The notes under the pieces were generated by a model. That model had not been told where the DNA came from, did not search any database, and was given only the letters and a program-made list of their open reading frames with translations. Below are positions 26,188 to 34,100 of a DNA stretch of 64,000 nucleotides, piece by piece. Within the stretch, counting starts at the first letter, position 1. Each line of letters opens with the position of its first letter. The DNA is taken from contig NZ_JAIVFW010000018.1 in the NCBI RefSeq assembly GCF_020829595.1, positions 47,001 through 111,000 on the forward strand. The letters are read 5' to 3'. The position numbers and the translations under genes are program-made. Origin of the DNA: Nostoc sp. CHAB 5844 (GTDB lineage: Bacteria > Cyanobacteriota > Cyanobacteriia > Cyanobacteriales > Nostocaceae).

Positions 26188-27183
26188 ATGAACCTAGAAA
26201 ACAAAACCCTGCTAATTACTGGGATTGATGATTTTATCGGCTTGCGTGCAGCAGAGTTAGCCATAGCACAGGGAATGAAGGTGCGCGGACTGCAAAGTTC
26301 AAGCGATCGCAACATACCACAAAATACAGAAGTTATCTTTGGCAATATTACTGACCCGAAAATAGCGCAAAAAGCTTGTCAGGGAGTAGATATCGTTCTC
26401 CACACAGCACAACTTACTCAAGAAGCTGGCCCCATCAAAGAATTTCGAGAAATCAACGTCAACGGTACTATCAACATGGCGAAAGCCGCCAAAAGTGCTG
26501 GTGTAAAAACTTTCGTCCACCTCTCCAGCGTGATGGTACACGGCTTTGATTATCCCAATAACGTTACCGAAACTGGGCCGTTATCTAGCGATAATAATCC
26601 TTACTGTCAGACCAAAATCGAAGCCGAAGCTGAACTCTTACCCCTTAATTCTCCCCCAGACTTCGGTATTATTGTGATTCGTGCTGGTGATGTTTACGGC
26701 CCTGGATGTATCCCTTGGATAGTCAGACCACTTTTGATGATGCGACAAAAGCTATTTGCTTATGCTAACGACGGTAAAGGAATCATCAACCATCTATATA
26801 TAGATAATCTGATTGATGCCATCTTTTTATCTATTCAAAAAGAAGCTTACGGTGAAGTTTTTAATATTACCGACGGTCAAGAAACTTCGTGGAAAGAGTA
26901 TTTTATGCGCTTGGCTGCAACCGAAGGTTTACAGGCTCCTATGTCTATACCAAAAGATGAAATCAAACTATTTCTTAAAATCCGCAGCCAAGGACAAAAA
27001 CTGTTTCGTAAAAAAGCTGATATTCTTCCAGAATCAGTTGATTTTATGACTCGTCCCTACGCTTATTCTATTGCGAAAGCTCAAACTGTGTTAGATTACA
27101 AACCCAGAATTGATTTAGAAGAAGGCTTGCGTCGAACACACGAATGGGTGCAAAAAACCGATATCCAAAAACTAGCTAAATAG
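26188..27183 (+). CDS. hgdA: HgdA: NAD-dependent epimerase/dehydratase-like SDR
   Basis: This is a 331-residue extended SDR. The nucleotide loop is TGIDDFIG, with the middle Gly of the usual GxxGxxG changed to Asp; FGNITD and HLSSVMVHG are present, and the catalytic Tyr/Lys is in PYCQTKIEAE. RAGDVYGPG and HLYIDNLIDA are typical of sugar-nucleotide epimerases and 3-beta-HSD-like enzymes. In Anabaena the gene in this place (hgdA) is needed for normal HGL layer deposition, although its substrate is not settled. It may act on the keto/hydroxy groups of the aglycone or on the sugar. It lies in series with hgdB and hgdC on the same strand. Confidence 0.8.
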   Translation: MNLENKTLLITGIDDFIGLRAAELAIAQGMKVRGLQSSSDRNIPQNTEVIFGNITDPKIAQKACQGVDIVLHTAQLTQEAGPIKEFREINVNGTINMAKAAKSAGVKTFVHLSSVMVHGFDYPNNVTETGPLSSDNNPYCQTKIEAEAELLPLNSPPDFGIIVIRAGDVYGPGCIPWIVRPLLMMRQKLFAYANDGKGIINHLYIDNLIDAIFLSIQKEAYGEVFNITDGQETSWKEYFMRLAATEGLQAPMSIPKDEIKLFLKIRSQGQKLFRKKADILPESVDFMTRPYAYSIAKAQTVLDYKPRIDLEEGLRRTHEWVQKTDIQKLAK

Positions 27184-27264
27184 TTAAACTCAGCGTACCT
27201 CTGCGTTAACCTCAGCGATACTCTGCATTTAAAAACAACAAACATTACCACTTAATGAATCATC

Positions 27265-27732
27265 ATGCGTAAAATAGCACGTTGGTCTTACTTTGTGCTT
27301 TCTTCTTTAGTCAGCATTTATTGTATTAAACCTGTTACCGCAGAACAAACTGCAACTCTCACAATTGTCGTCAATAATATTCGCCACCAAAAAGGTGAGA
27401 TTTGCTTTCGGATTTACGCTGGGGAAAAAGGTTTTCCCATGAGTGATAAAAGTGAAGTCCAAAGTGGCTGTACTAAAATTACAGGCACTTCTGTTACTAA
27501 GAAATTTCCTGGGTTAAAACATGGTACTTATGCGGTAGCTATTGTTGACGATCAAAATGGCGATCGCAAACTCAATACAGACTTCTTTGGTATCCCTAAA
27601 GAAGGCTTTGGAATTTCTAAAAATCCCACTGTTTCTGTCCAAACAGGTACACCAAAGTTTCGTGATGCCAGCTTTGTAGTCAATAAAAACACCAGCATTA
27701 ATATCGTAATGAAGTATTCGCTCGACCCATAG
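27265..27732 (+). CDS. Secreted DUF2141 protein
   Basis: The 155-residue protein has a signal peptide (Lys/Arg-Trp N-terminus, hydrophobic core ~8-22, cleavage after VTAE or nearby). The mature part has the DUF2141 pattern LTIVVNNIRHQKGEICFRIY, then YAVAIVDDQNGDRKLNTDFFGIPKEGFGIS, a beta-sandwich with an Asp/Asn-rich loop. It is likely periplasmic or outer-membrane-associated. Family function is unknown. It lies between hgdA and the glycosyltransferases, and a homologous gene sits at the equivalent place of the Anabaena island as I recall it, so a role in glycolipid deposition is plausible but inferred. Confidence 0.85.
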   Translation: MRKIARWSYFVLSSLVSIYCIKPVTAEQTATLTIVVNNIRHQKGEICFRIYAGEKGFPMSDKSEVQSGCTKITGTSVTKKFPGLKHGTYAVAIVDDQNGDRKLNTDFFGIPKEGFGISKNPTVSVQTGTPKFRDASFVVNKNTSINIVMKYSLDP

Positions 27733-27824
27733 ATGGAACGAGGGTAGCAGGGGAAATAAGGAAGAATTTACTTCCCCTGCACCCTTACACCCTCTAAATC
27801 CCCATACCCCTTCCCTCTAATTTC

Positions 27825-29084
27825 ATGGAACAGTTGACAATATTCCTGTCTAAGTCTTTGCTGAGTTGGCTGGCTATTCAGGTGTGTCTAGCACTTGTCT
27901 TTTTGTTCTACTTGCACTTGGGCCGAAAAAGCTCATTAGCAGATGAGCAGTTACCCAAAACGGCGGTGATTCTTTGTCTACGTGGAGCCGATCCGTTTTT
28001 ATCCCAATGTTTGCGATCGCTTCTCACGCAAAATTATCCACAATACAATTTAAAACTAGTTGTCGATAGTCAAACAGATCCAGCCTGGCAAATTGCTCAC
28101 GATACTATCAATCAGCTAGGCGCAACTCATGTTGAAATCAACTATTTAAGGGTAATTCGCCACAATTGCAGCCTTAAGTGCAGCGCCCTTTTGCAAGTTA
28201 TTGCAGAATTAGATGATTCTTACAAAGTTGTAGCTTTCGTCGATGCTGATACGGTAGTTCATCCCAACTGGTTGCGAGAATTAGTCAGTCCGCTGGCAAA
28301 TCCCAAGATAGGTGCGACAACTGGTAATCGTTGGTATGTCCCAACTGGTAGGTATTGGGGTTCTTTAGTACGCTATGCAGGTAATGTATCTACAGTGGTG
28401 CAGACGTTCTTATTTGGCATTCCTTGGGGTGGTAGTTTGGCGATAAAAACAGAAGTACTACGCCACATAGGAATACTGGATATGTGGGGAAAAGCCTTAA
28501 ATGAAGACTTGATGATGCATAAAGTTCTGAAAAAACATGGAATGCAAATCAAGTTTGTGCCTTCTTTGATGATGCTGAATCGAGAAGAGTGCGATTTATT
28601 CGGCTTAATAGATCATCTCAAAAGACTCTTTTTATACTCTCGCCTTTATCATCCTCAATGGCTGGCTGTAGTTGGTGATTTGGTTTCTAGCATTTTATTT
28701 CCGACTACAACCATTGTGTTGTTGCTGGTGTCGTTGTGGGATGAACAATGGCAAACAGCAACTTTATTGTTTCGTACTTATAGCATCTATACTCTGGGAC
28801 TACTCTTGCTCATGCTGACATTAGAGTTAGGAGTCAGACCAGTGATTTTAGCTCAAGGTCAATCAGTTACAAAATTATCACTTGGCGCAGTATTAAAAAT
28901 GTTGATTGTTATCCCGTTGACGCAATGGGTATATGGTTTAGCGATGCTTGCTTCGTTATTGAGATCAACAGTTAAATGGCGTGGTGCAATTTATCGAGTA
29001 AAAGGCCCTTGGAATATCCGATTAGTTGAATATCAAGCATACGATTTTTTGGATCAACCAGTAGATAGCAAAATATCTCTATAA
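27825..29084 (+). CDS. Family 2-like membrane glycosyltransferase, copy 1
   Basis: The 419-residue protein has an N-terminal membrane helix (~9-31). A GT-A catalytic domain (~44-270) follows with the nucleotide-binding segment KTAVILCLRGADPFL and the DXD motif FVDADTVVHPNW, plus TGNRWYVPTGRYWG, the NED-like LNEDLMM and YSRLYHP at the acceptor site. A C-terminal membrane region has about three helices (~280-390). It resembles ceramide glucosyltransferase-like enzymes. It is one of a tandem pair with the next gene, which has the same length and is strikingly similar. Being inside the HGL island, it may glycosylate the aglycone or a related lipid. The substrate is not known. Confidence 0.85.
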   Translation: MEQLTIFLSKSLLSWLAIQVCLALVFLFYLHLGRKSSLADEQLPKTAVILCLRGADPFLSQCLRSLLTQNYPQYNLKLVVDSQTDPAWQIAHDTINQLGATHVEINYLRVIRHNCSLKCSALLQVIAELDDSYKVVAFVDADTVVHPNWLRELVSPLANPKIGATTGNRWYVPTGRYWGSLVRYAGNVSTVVQTFLFGIPWGGSLAIKTEVLRHIGILDMWGKALNEDLMMHKVLKKHGMQIKFVPSLMMLNREECDLFGLIDHLKRLFLYSRLYHPQWLAVVGDLVSSILFPTTTIVLLLVSLWDEQWQTATLLFRTYSIYTLGLLLLMLTLELGVRPVILAQGQSVTKLSLGAVLKMLIVIPLTQWVYGLAMLASLLRSTVKWRGAIYRVKGPWNIRLVEYQAYDFLDQPVDSKISL

Positions 29085-29120
29085 TTCGTAATTCGTAATT
29101 CGTAATTCGTAATTCGTAAT
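29083..29120. repeat. aattcgt heptamer tandem repeat (five copies)
   Basis: Five consecutive aattcgt units from 29083, then aattat. The array overlaps the stop codon end of the first glycosyltransferase and lies between the tandem duplicates. Confidence 0.85.
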
Positions 29121-29252
29121 TATAGAGATTTTACTGCTTAGTCTTTCCTTGAAAACTCTGCGTAAATCCTGCGTCAGTTGACTGTGCGTTTTGCTCAGTA
29201 AAAAGAAGCTTTTTTGGTTTATTCAGATTCAATTGCGTAGAGTTTATCAAAC

Positions 29253-30512
29253 ATGAATGAGTTGGTAATTTTTTTATCTAGGTGTTTGTTGAGTTGGTTA
29301 GCTATTCAGGTGTGTTCAGTGCTGGCGTTGTTGTGGTATTTGTCTTCACGACCACAAAACCCATTATCAGATCAGAAATTTCCTAAAACGGCGGTGATTC
29401 TTTGTCTGCGTGGTGCTGATCCGTTTTTACCTAACTGCTTGCGATCGCTACTCCATCAGAATTACCCTCAGTATGATTTGAAGTTGATTGTTGATAGTCT
29501 CGAAGACCCTGCATGGCAAATTGCTCACGATACTATCAACGAAGTAGGCGCAAGTAATGTTGAAATCAAGCCACTCAGAATAATTCGCAATAGTTGCAGT
29601 CTCAAATGTAGTTCTATCATCCAAGCTGTTTCAGAACTAGATGAATCTTACGAAGTGGTGGCTTTAGTTGATGCCGATACAGTTGTGCATCCTAATTGGT
29701 TGCGGGAATTAGTAACTCCTCTTAATCACCCTAAAATAGGCGCAACAACAGGCAATCGTTGGTATATTCCAACAGGTAGGTATTGGGGAACTTTGGTACG
29801 GTACATTTGGAATGTCTCTGCACTCGTACAGATGTTTCTCTATGGCATTCCTTGGGGTGGAACATTGGCTATTAAAACCTCTGTGTTACATCAAACTGGA
29901 CTGCTAGATAAATGGGGTAAAGCCTTTGGCGAAGATACAATGATTCGTAGCGTTTTGGGTAAACATAAACTCAGAGTCAAGTTTGTGCCTTCTTTGATTA
30001 TGTTGAATCGGGAAGAGTGCGATTTACCGAGTTTAAGATACTGGTTTCAACGCCAGTTGTTATCTTCTCGTCTATACCATCCTTTGTGGTTAGCTGTAGC
30101 TACTGATGTGATTTTCACCATCTTGATGCCAAATCTCTTGCTAGTGGTGTTCTTAGTGGCTTTGTTGAGTGGAGATGGAGATAGTGCAAATTTGGCTCTG
30201 AGTTGGTATGTCATTTATATGTTGGCTTTAGTCATGCTGATCCTCTTTTTAGAGTTGGGGGTACAGCCAGAAATTCGCGCTCAAGGTCAACAACTGACAA
30301 GACTATCAGCAGCTGTGATTTGCAAAATAGCGATCGCGCTTCCTTTCACACAATGGATTTATGGGTTAGCCATGTTAGCATCGTTTCAGATGCCAACAGT
30401 CCATTGGCGTGGTGTGACTTATCAAGTTCAAGGCCCTTGGAATATCCGCCTTGTAGAATATCGTCCATATCAGTTACTAGATCAACCAAGCGATCGCAAA
30501 GTTTCTCTCTAA
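29253..30512 (+). CDS. Family 2-like membrane glycosyltransferase, copy 2
   Basis: The 419-residue paralogue of the previous gene has the same layout. It has an N-terminal helix, KTAVILCLRGADPFLPNC, the DXD motif in LVDADTVVHPNW, TGNRWYIPTGRYWG, IPWGGTLAIKTSVL and a C-terminal membrane part ending in a YRVKG/YQVQG-PWNIRLVEY segment shared by both copies. The aspartate pocket reads FGEDTMIR here against LNEDLMM in copy 1, so specificity may differ. Tandem duplication is clear. In the HGL context the pair may act on different sugars or lipids. The function is inferred from family and location only. Confidence 0.85.
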   Translation: MNELVIFLSRCLLSWLAIQVCSVLALLWYLSSRPQNPLSDQKFPKTAVILCLRGADPFLPNCLRSLLHQNYPQYDLKLIVDSLEDPAWQIAHDTINEVGASNVEIKPLRIIRNSCSLKCSSIIQAVSELDESYEVVALVDADTVVHPNWLRELVTPLNHPKIGATTGNRWYIPTGRYWGTLVRYIWNVSALVQMFLYGIPWGGTLAIKTSVLHQTGLLDKWGKAFGEDTMIRSVLGKHKLRVKFVPSLIMLNREECDLPSLRYWFQRQLLSSRLYHPLWLAVATDVIFTILMPNLLLVVFLVALLSGDGDSANLALSWYVIYMLALVMLILFLELGVQPEIRAQGQQLTRLSAAVICKIAIALPFTQWIYGLAMLASFQMPTVHWRGVTYQVQGPWNIRLVEYRPYQLLDQPSDRKVSL

Positions 30513-30665
30513 AATCTGAACTCAGAATTCAGATTTTAGAATTGATGTATGGAATCTCTATAGCAGTGCGTAAATCCTCAACTTAAAGTTTTTCGGTGTG
30601 AGCAGGTAGCTCAGTTTTGTAACACTGATAAAGCTCTGAAAAAAATTAACAACCTAACTAAAATC

Positions 30666-31934
30666 ATGCAAAAGCAACAGCTACGCATTGCGCTGTTTAC
30701 AGGATTGTACCCTCCCTTCCTGACAGGGGTTTCCGTTGCAGTCCATCAAAGAGTTCGCTGGTTGCTACAACAGGGACATCAAGTTTTACTTGTCCATCCA
30801 GAAATCAATGATCAATATCCTAAAAATGTGAGCGATCGCCCCATGCCAGGGCTAGATGAGTTAAAAGCTTTTCCGACTTTTTCTTCGTACACATTTCCCA
30901 CACAGCCTTTAATATTTTATAAGTCTCTACCCCAACCATTAAACTATCGCCATTGGAGCGATACTAAACTACTTGCAAAATTCCAACCCGATATTATTGT
31001 GGTTGAAGAAGCCGCACAAATGAGAGGAGTGTATTCAGGCTTTTTACAAGGTTATGGTCGTCCTGTGGGTGTGGAATATGCTAAACAAACTAAGACCCCC
31101 ATCATTTCGGTTTTTCATACTGATATTGTTGCCTATATTAAATATTATTTAGGCAATCAATTTTTTAGCTTGATTAGTATAATCATTCCATTGATCATTA
31201 AGCAATTTAGTGAAGCTTATGATATCAATCTATTCCCTTCTAGGGAACTAATGGCTAAATATAATCAGATGAAATGTCAACGTAGTGAATACGTCCCTTA
31301 CCAAGGAATTGATAGCGAAAAATTTCATCCCCAAAACATCATCCATAATCCAATTCCACAAGACAATCGACCAACATTGCTGTTTGTTGGACGTATTACT
31401 GCCGAAAAGAATGTCACTCAACTTATAGATGCCTTTTCTCTAATTGCAGCTAAAGTTCCTGATGTGCATTTAGTAATTATTGGTAGCGGCCCCTTAGATC
31501 AAGAAATCCGCCGACGTGCTGCAAAGTTTCCTACAGGGATTACCGTGTGGGGAGAATCTCACGGGACAGAACTGTTAGGTTGGTTCGCACGAGCCGATAT
31601 ATTTGTCAATCCCTCTGTCACCGAGAACTTCTGTACAACCAATATGGAAGCTTTAGCATCGGGAACTCCTGTAGTAGCAGCCAACGCTGGCGGAAATCCC
31701 GAACAGGTTTTTCCAGGAATTAACGGTTTCTTAAGTGAACCGAATAACCCTGTAGATTTGGCGAACCAAGTAATTGCCATCCTGGAAAATTCTGAACTCA
31801 AAGCAGAAATCACTCGTCAAGCTCGTTCTTCAATTATAGAATTTGATTGGTCAGCAGGGATGAGAAAATTTGAAACCAAACTTTATGAATTGGTGCAAGC
31901 ATCACAACCGCTAAAACCTACAACTGTTAGATAA
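30666..31934 (+). CDS. hglT: HglT: GT4-family glycosyltransferase of heterocyst glycolipid
   Basis: The 422-residue protein has a GT-B fold. The N-terminal half holds ALFTGLYPPFLTGVSVAVHQR, and the C-terminal half has LLFVGRITAEKNVTQLIDAF, the loop VTENFCTTNMEALASGTPVVAANAGG with the EX7E pattern, and GINGFLSEP. The family transfers hexose from a nucleotide sugar to a lipid acceptor. In Anabaena the gene at the same end of the island (hglT) adds glucose to the long-chain aglycone. No signal or membrane segment is seen; a peripheral inner-membrane location is expected. It is last in the hgd series and is followed by a hairpin region at 32035-32107. Confidence 0.85.
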   Translation: MQKQQLRIALFTGLYPPFLTGVSVAVHQRVRWLLQQGHQVLLVHPEINDQYPKNVSDRPMPGLDELKAFPTFSSYTFPTQPLIFYKSLPQPLNYRHWSDTKLLAKFQPDIIVVEEAAQMRGVYSGFLQGYGRPVGVEYAKQTKTPIISVFHTDIVAYIKYYLGNQFFSLISIIIPLIIKQFSEAYDINLFPSRELMAKYNQMKCQRSEYVPYQGIDSEKFHPQNIIHNPIPQDNRPTLLFVGRITAEKNVTQLIDAFSLIAAKVPDVHLVIIGSGPLDQEIRRRAAKFPTGITVWGESHGTELLGWFARADIFVNPSVTENFCTTNMEALASGTPVVAANAGGNPEQVFPGINGFLSEPNNPVDLANQVIAILENSELKAEITRQARSSIIEFDWSAGMRKFETKLYELVQASQPLKPTTVR

Positions 31935-32277
31935 TTTGACAGCAGAAGATTAGCGATCGCCTGATATTGTAGTGGACTGACAAGCCTAAAATAATCAGTA
32001 GTGGACTGTTTCAGCTAAAACGGTGCAAAAAAATGTAGGTTGGGTTGACGTAGGAAACCCAACACCAAGATTAATGTTGGGTTTCGCTGATGCTCAACCC
32101 AACCTACGGCTAATGCACAACTTTAGTCTAGACAGTCCAGTAGGGTGCGTTAATGAAATGTAACGCACCTTTATTTGAGGAAACAAAACCCAATATTTTC
32201 CTACTTGTTTTTCAAGCTATCATACATATTAATAATATGGTTAACCGATTGTAGGAAAAAAATCCAATGAACTTGTA
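31935..32277 (+). repeat. Intergenic hairpins after hglT
   Basis: This 343-base gap contains a nested inverted repeat (gtaggttgggttg near 32035 with caacccaacctac ending near 32107; inner arms aacccaaca/tgttgggtt). A second hairpin has ggtgcgtta at 32144-32152 and taacgcacc at 32161-32169, followed by tttattt, and is terminator-like. No gene is seen. Confidence 0.6.
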
Positions 32278-32469
32278 ATGCCAACAGAGTTACAACTCTT
32301 AAAGTGCCTAGTTCTCTGCCAAATCCTCTCTAATTGTTATCGATCCATTCAATTAATTCGCTATGAAGAGAAAAGAAAAGAAATATTTATTATCGCAGGA
32401 GAACTAGGAAACATCGAAATCACGATTTTTGAACAGGGACAATGGAGATATGATATCACCGAAACCTAA
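32278..32469 (+). CDS. DUF6888-like small cyanobacterial protein
   Basis: The 63-residue protein (MPTELQLLKCLVLCQILSN, YRSIQLIRYEEKRKEIFIIAGE, NIEITIFEQGQWRYDI) looks like the DUF6888 family, short proteins found in pairs with DUF6887 in filamentous cyanobacteria. An N-terminal helix is followed by a small beta sheet. Its stop codon lies 20 bases into the next gene, so the two are translationally coupled. The function is unknown. The pairing and overlap recall toxin-antitoxin modules, but that is inference. Confidence 0.65.
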   Translation: MPTELQLLKCLVLCQILSNCYRSIQLIRYEEKRKEIFIIAGELGNIEITIFEQGQWRYDITET

Positions 32470-32647
32470 CTTTAGCCAAATGAGCGTTCAAGAACTACGA
32501 CGTTATGTTTTAGCGCACAGAGATGATGAGGAAGCTTGGCAAGAATTTACCAATCGTGAACGACCAAACGCCATCTATTTTGATAAAGATATGTCCCTAT
32601 CAGAACAGGAAACAAAACTGCAAGAACTCCTTCAAGATGAGTGCTGA
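32450..32647 (+). CDS. DUF6887-like small cyanobacterial protein
   Basis: A 65-residue protein is read from the ATG at 32450 (MISPKPNFSQMSVQELRRYVLAHRDDEEAW); a TTG at 32429 also lies in frame. The MSxxELRxYVLxHRDDEEA core is typical of DUF6887. It is acidic, helical and cytoplasmic. It overlaps the DUF6888-like gene by 20 bases. The role is unknown. Pairing with the preceding gene is the only contextual clue. Confidence 0.65.
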   Translation: MISPKPNFSQMSVQELRRYVLAHRDDEEAWQEFTNRERPNAIYFDKDMSLSEQETKLQELLQDEC

Positions 32648-32992
32648 TATCGTGGTGTGAACGCTGCTTTTGTAGTGTTAGCGCAAATTTTGTAGCAACT
32701 GTCTTTAAAGGAATGCGATCGCTCATAGATGATGCTTGATGAGCGTGCGATCGCCTATTTTGTGGTAGCGTAGCAAAACTAAAGTAGTAGATTAAATTTA
32801 GAAAAAACCGCAGATGAATGCCGATAAATAAGGTAAAAACCCAGTTGCTATCCTACAGTGTAACTGAGCGATCGCGCTTATCGATGATTTTTCGTCTTGC
32901 TGCCTAAGTCCTAGTTAATATACAAATATGCTCATACTTTATGTTCAAGAATCCATAAATAGATTCTAACTATATTAATTTTAGGTATTTAT
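32648..32992. other. Non-coding interval, nothing recognised
   Basis: These 345 bases hold three HIP1-type octamers, two of them in the inverted arrangement tgcgatcgctcatagatgatgcttgatgagcgtgcgatcgc (32716-32756). That makes an imperfect hairpin that could end the preceding pair. No gene is supported. Confidence 0.45.
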
Positions 32993-33868
32993 ATGTTTTT
33001 GGTAACAGGAGCAACAGGAGGAATTGGTCGCCGTGTTGTGCGACTGCTACGCCAGCAAGAACAATCAGTGAGGGCCTTTGTTCGGCTCACCTCACGTTAT
33101 AGCGAGTTAGAACATCGAGGTGCAGAAATCTTCATTGGTGATTTGCACCAAGCAAGAGATATAGAGAAAGCTAATCAAGGTGTTCAGTATATTATCAGCA
33201 CCCACGGTTCTGGTGGTGATGCTCTATCCCTTGACTATCGCGCCAATATAGAACTGATTGACCAAGCAAAAGCTAATAAAGTGGAGCATTTTGTCTTTGT
33301 TTCTGTATTAGGAGTTGATCGCGGTTATGAAGATGCTCCCGTATTTAAAGCCAAACACGCAGTAGAACGATATTTGGTAGATAGTGGCTTAAATTACACT
33401 ATTTTACGCCCATCTGGACTAGCATCAAATTTGCTGCCATTAGCAGAGCAGTTCCGAGAAACAGGGTTATATTTACTGATTGGCGATTCCAAAAACCGTA
33501 GCTCCATTGTGAGTACAGACGATTTGGCAAGAATAATAGTTGATTCTGTGAAAGTTCCAGAGGCACGTAACCAAATATTGCCAGTTGGCGGGCCAGAAAT
33601 TTTGCTACGGGAAGATATTCCCCGGATATTTGGTCAGATTTTTAACAAACAGCCGCTAGTTATTAACCCACCAGTGTTTGTAATTGATGGGTTAAGAAAT
33701 GTTGTAGGTTTGTTAAATCCACAAACACAAAAAGCTTTGGGGACTTATCGGACATTGCTATCTAATGAATTTTTCTGTAAAAAAGAGGAAATAGCTAACT
33801 TAGAAAGGATTTTCAATTTTCCCTTGGAAACCTTGGAAAGTTTTTTACGACGCTATTTAGCAGTTTGA
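32993..33868 (+). CDS. NmrA/Ycf39-like atypical SDR protein
   Basis: The 291-residue protein starts with a clear NAD(P)-binding loop (LVTGATGGIGRR). It continues with FIGDL, HFVFVSVLGVD, YLVDSGLNYTILRPSG and IVSTDDLARIIVDSV, the pattern of NmrA-like and Ycf39-type atypical SDRs. These often lack the catalytic Tyr/Lys and act as redox sensors, assembly factors or NAD(P)H-dependent isoflavone-reductase-like enzymes. There is no signal peptide. It appears to be a single-gene unit. The substrate cannot be told. Confidence 0.8.
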   Translation: MFLVTGATGGIGRRVVRLLRQQEQSVRAFVRLTSRYSELEHRGAEIFIGDLHQARDIEKANQGVQYIISTHGSGGDALSLDYRANIELIDQAKANKVEHFVFVSVLGVDRGYEDAPVFKAKHAVERYLVDSGLNYTILRPSGLASNLLPLAEQFRETGLYLLIGDSKNRSSIVSTDDLARIIVDSVKVPEARNQILPVGGPEILLREDIPRIFGQIFNKQPLVINPPVFVIDGLRNVVGLLNPQTQKALGTYRTLLSNEFFCKKEEIANLERIFNFPLETLESFLRRYLAV

Positions 33869-34100
33869 AGTATAGCAGGAGGCAGAGAGCAGCGCGTTGC
33901 GGAGGGAACCTCCGTTGTAGCGACTGCGGAGAGGCAGCTATGCTAGAGGTAAAAGTATTACTATTCCTGGCATTCAACCTTTCAAAATGTCTTCATCTCT
34001 GTGCGTATTACTGTAAATATTTAGTCCTTGTTATTAGCAATCCGGACACATGACTAATAACTAAGGACAAATGACCAAGAACAAATAACATTAAGATTTT
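33869..34100. repeat. Intergenic repeat (gcgttgcggagggaacctccg) and heptamer units
   Basis: A palindromic repeat lies near 33890-33930 (gcgcgttgcggagggaacctccgttg), with gacacatgactaata/caaatgacc heptamer-like units at 34045-34090. A 62-codon ORF across it is repeat-derived and is not called. Confidence 0.5.

Noticed and set aside
29083..29120. CRISPR-like array
   Set aside because: The units are uninterrupted 7-mers without spacers; no cas genes are in the window.
33865..34053. 62-codon ORF after the NmrA-like gene
   Set aside because: It is encoded mainly by a palindromic repeat with no ribosome site or family resemblance.
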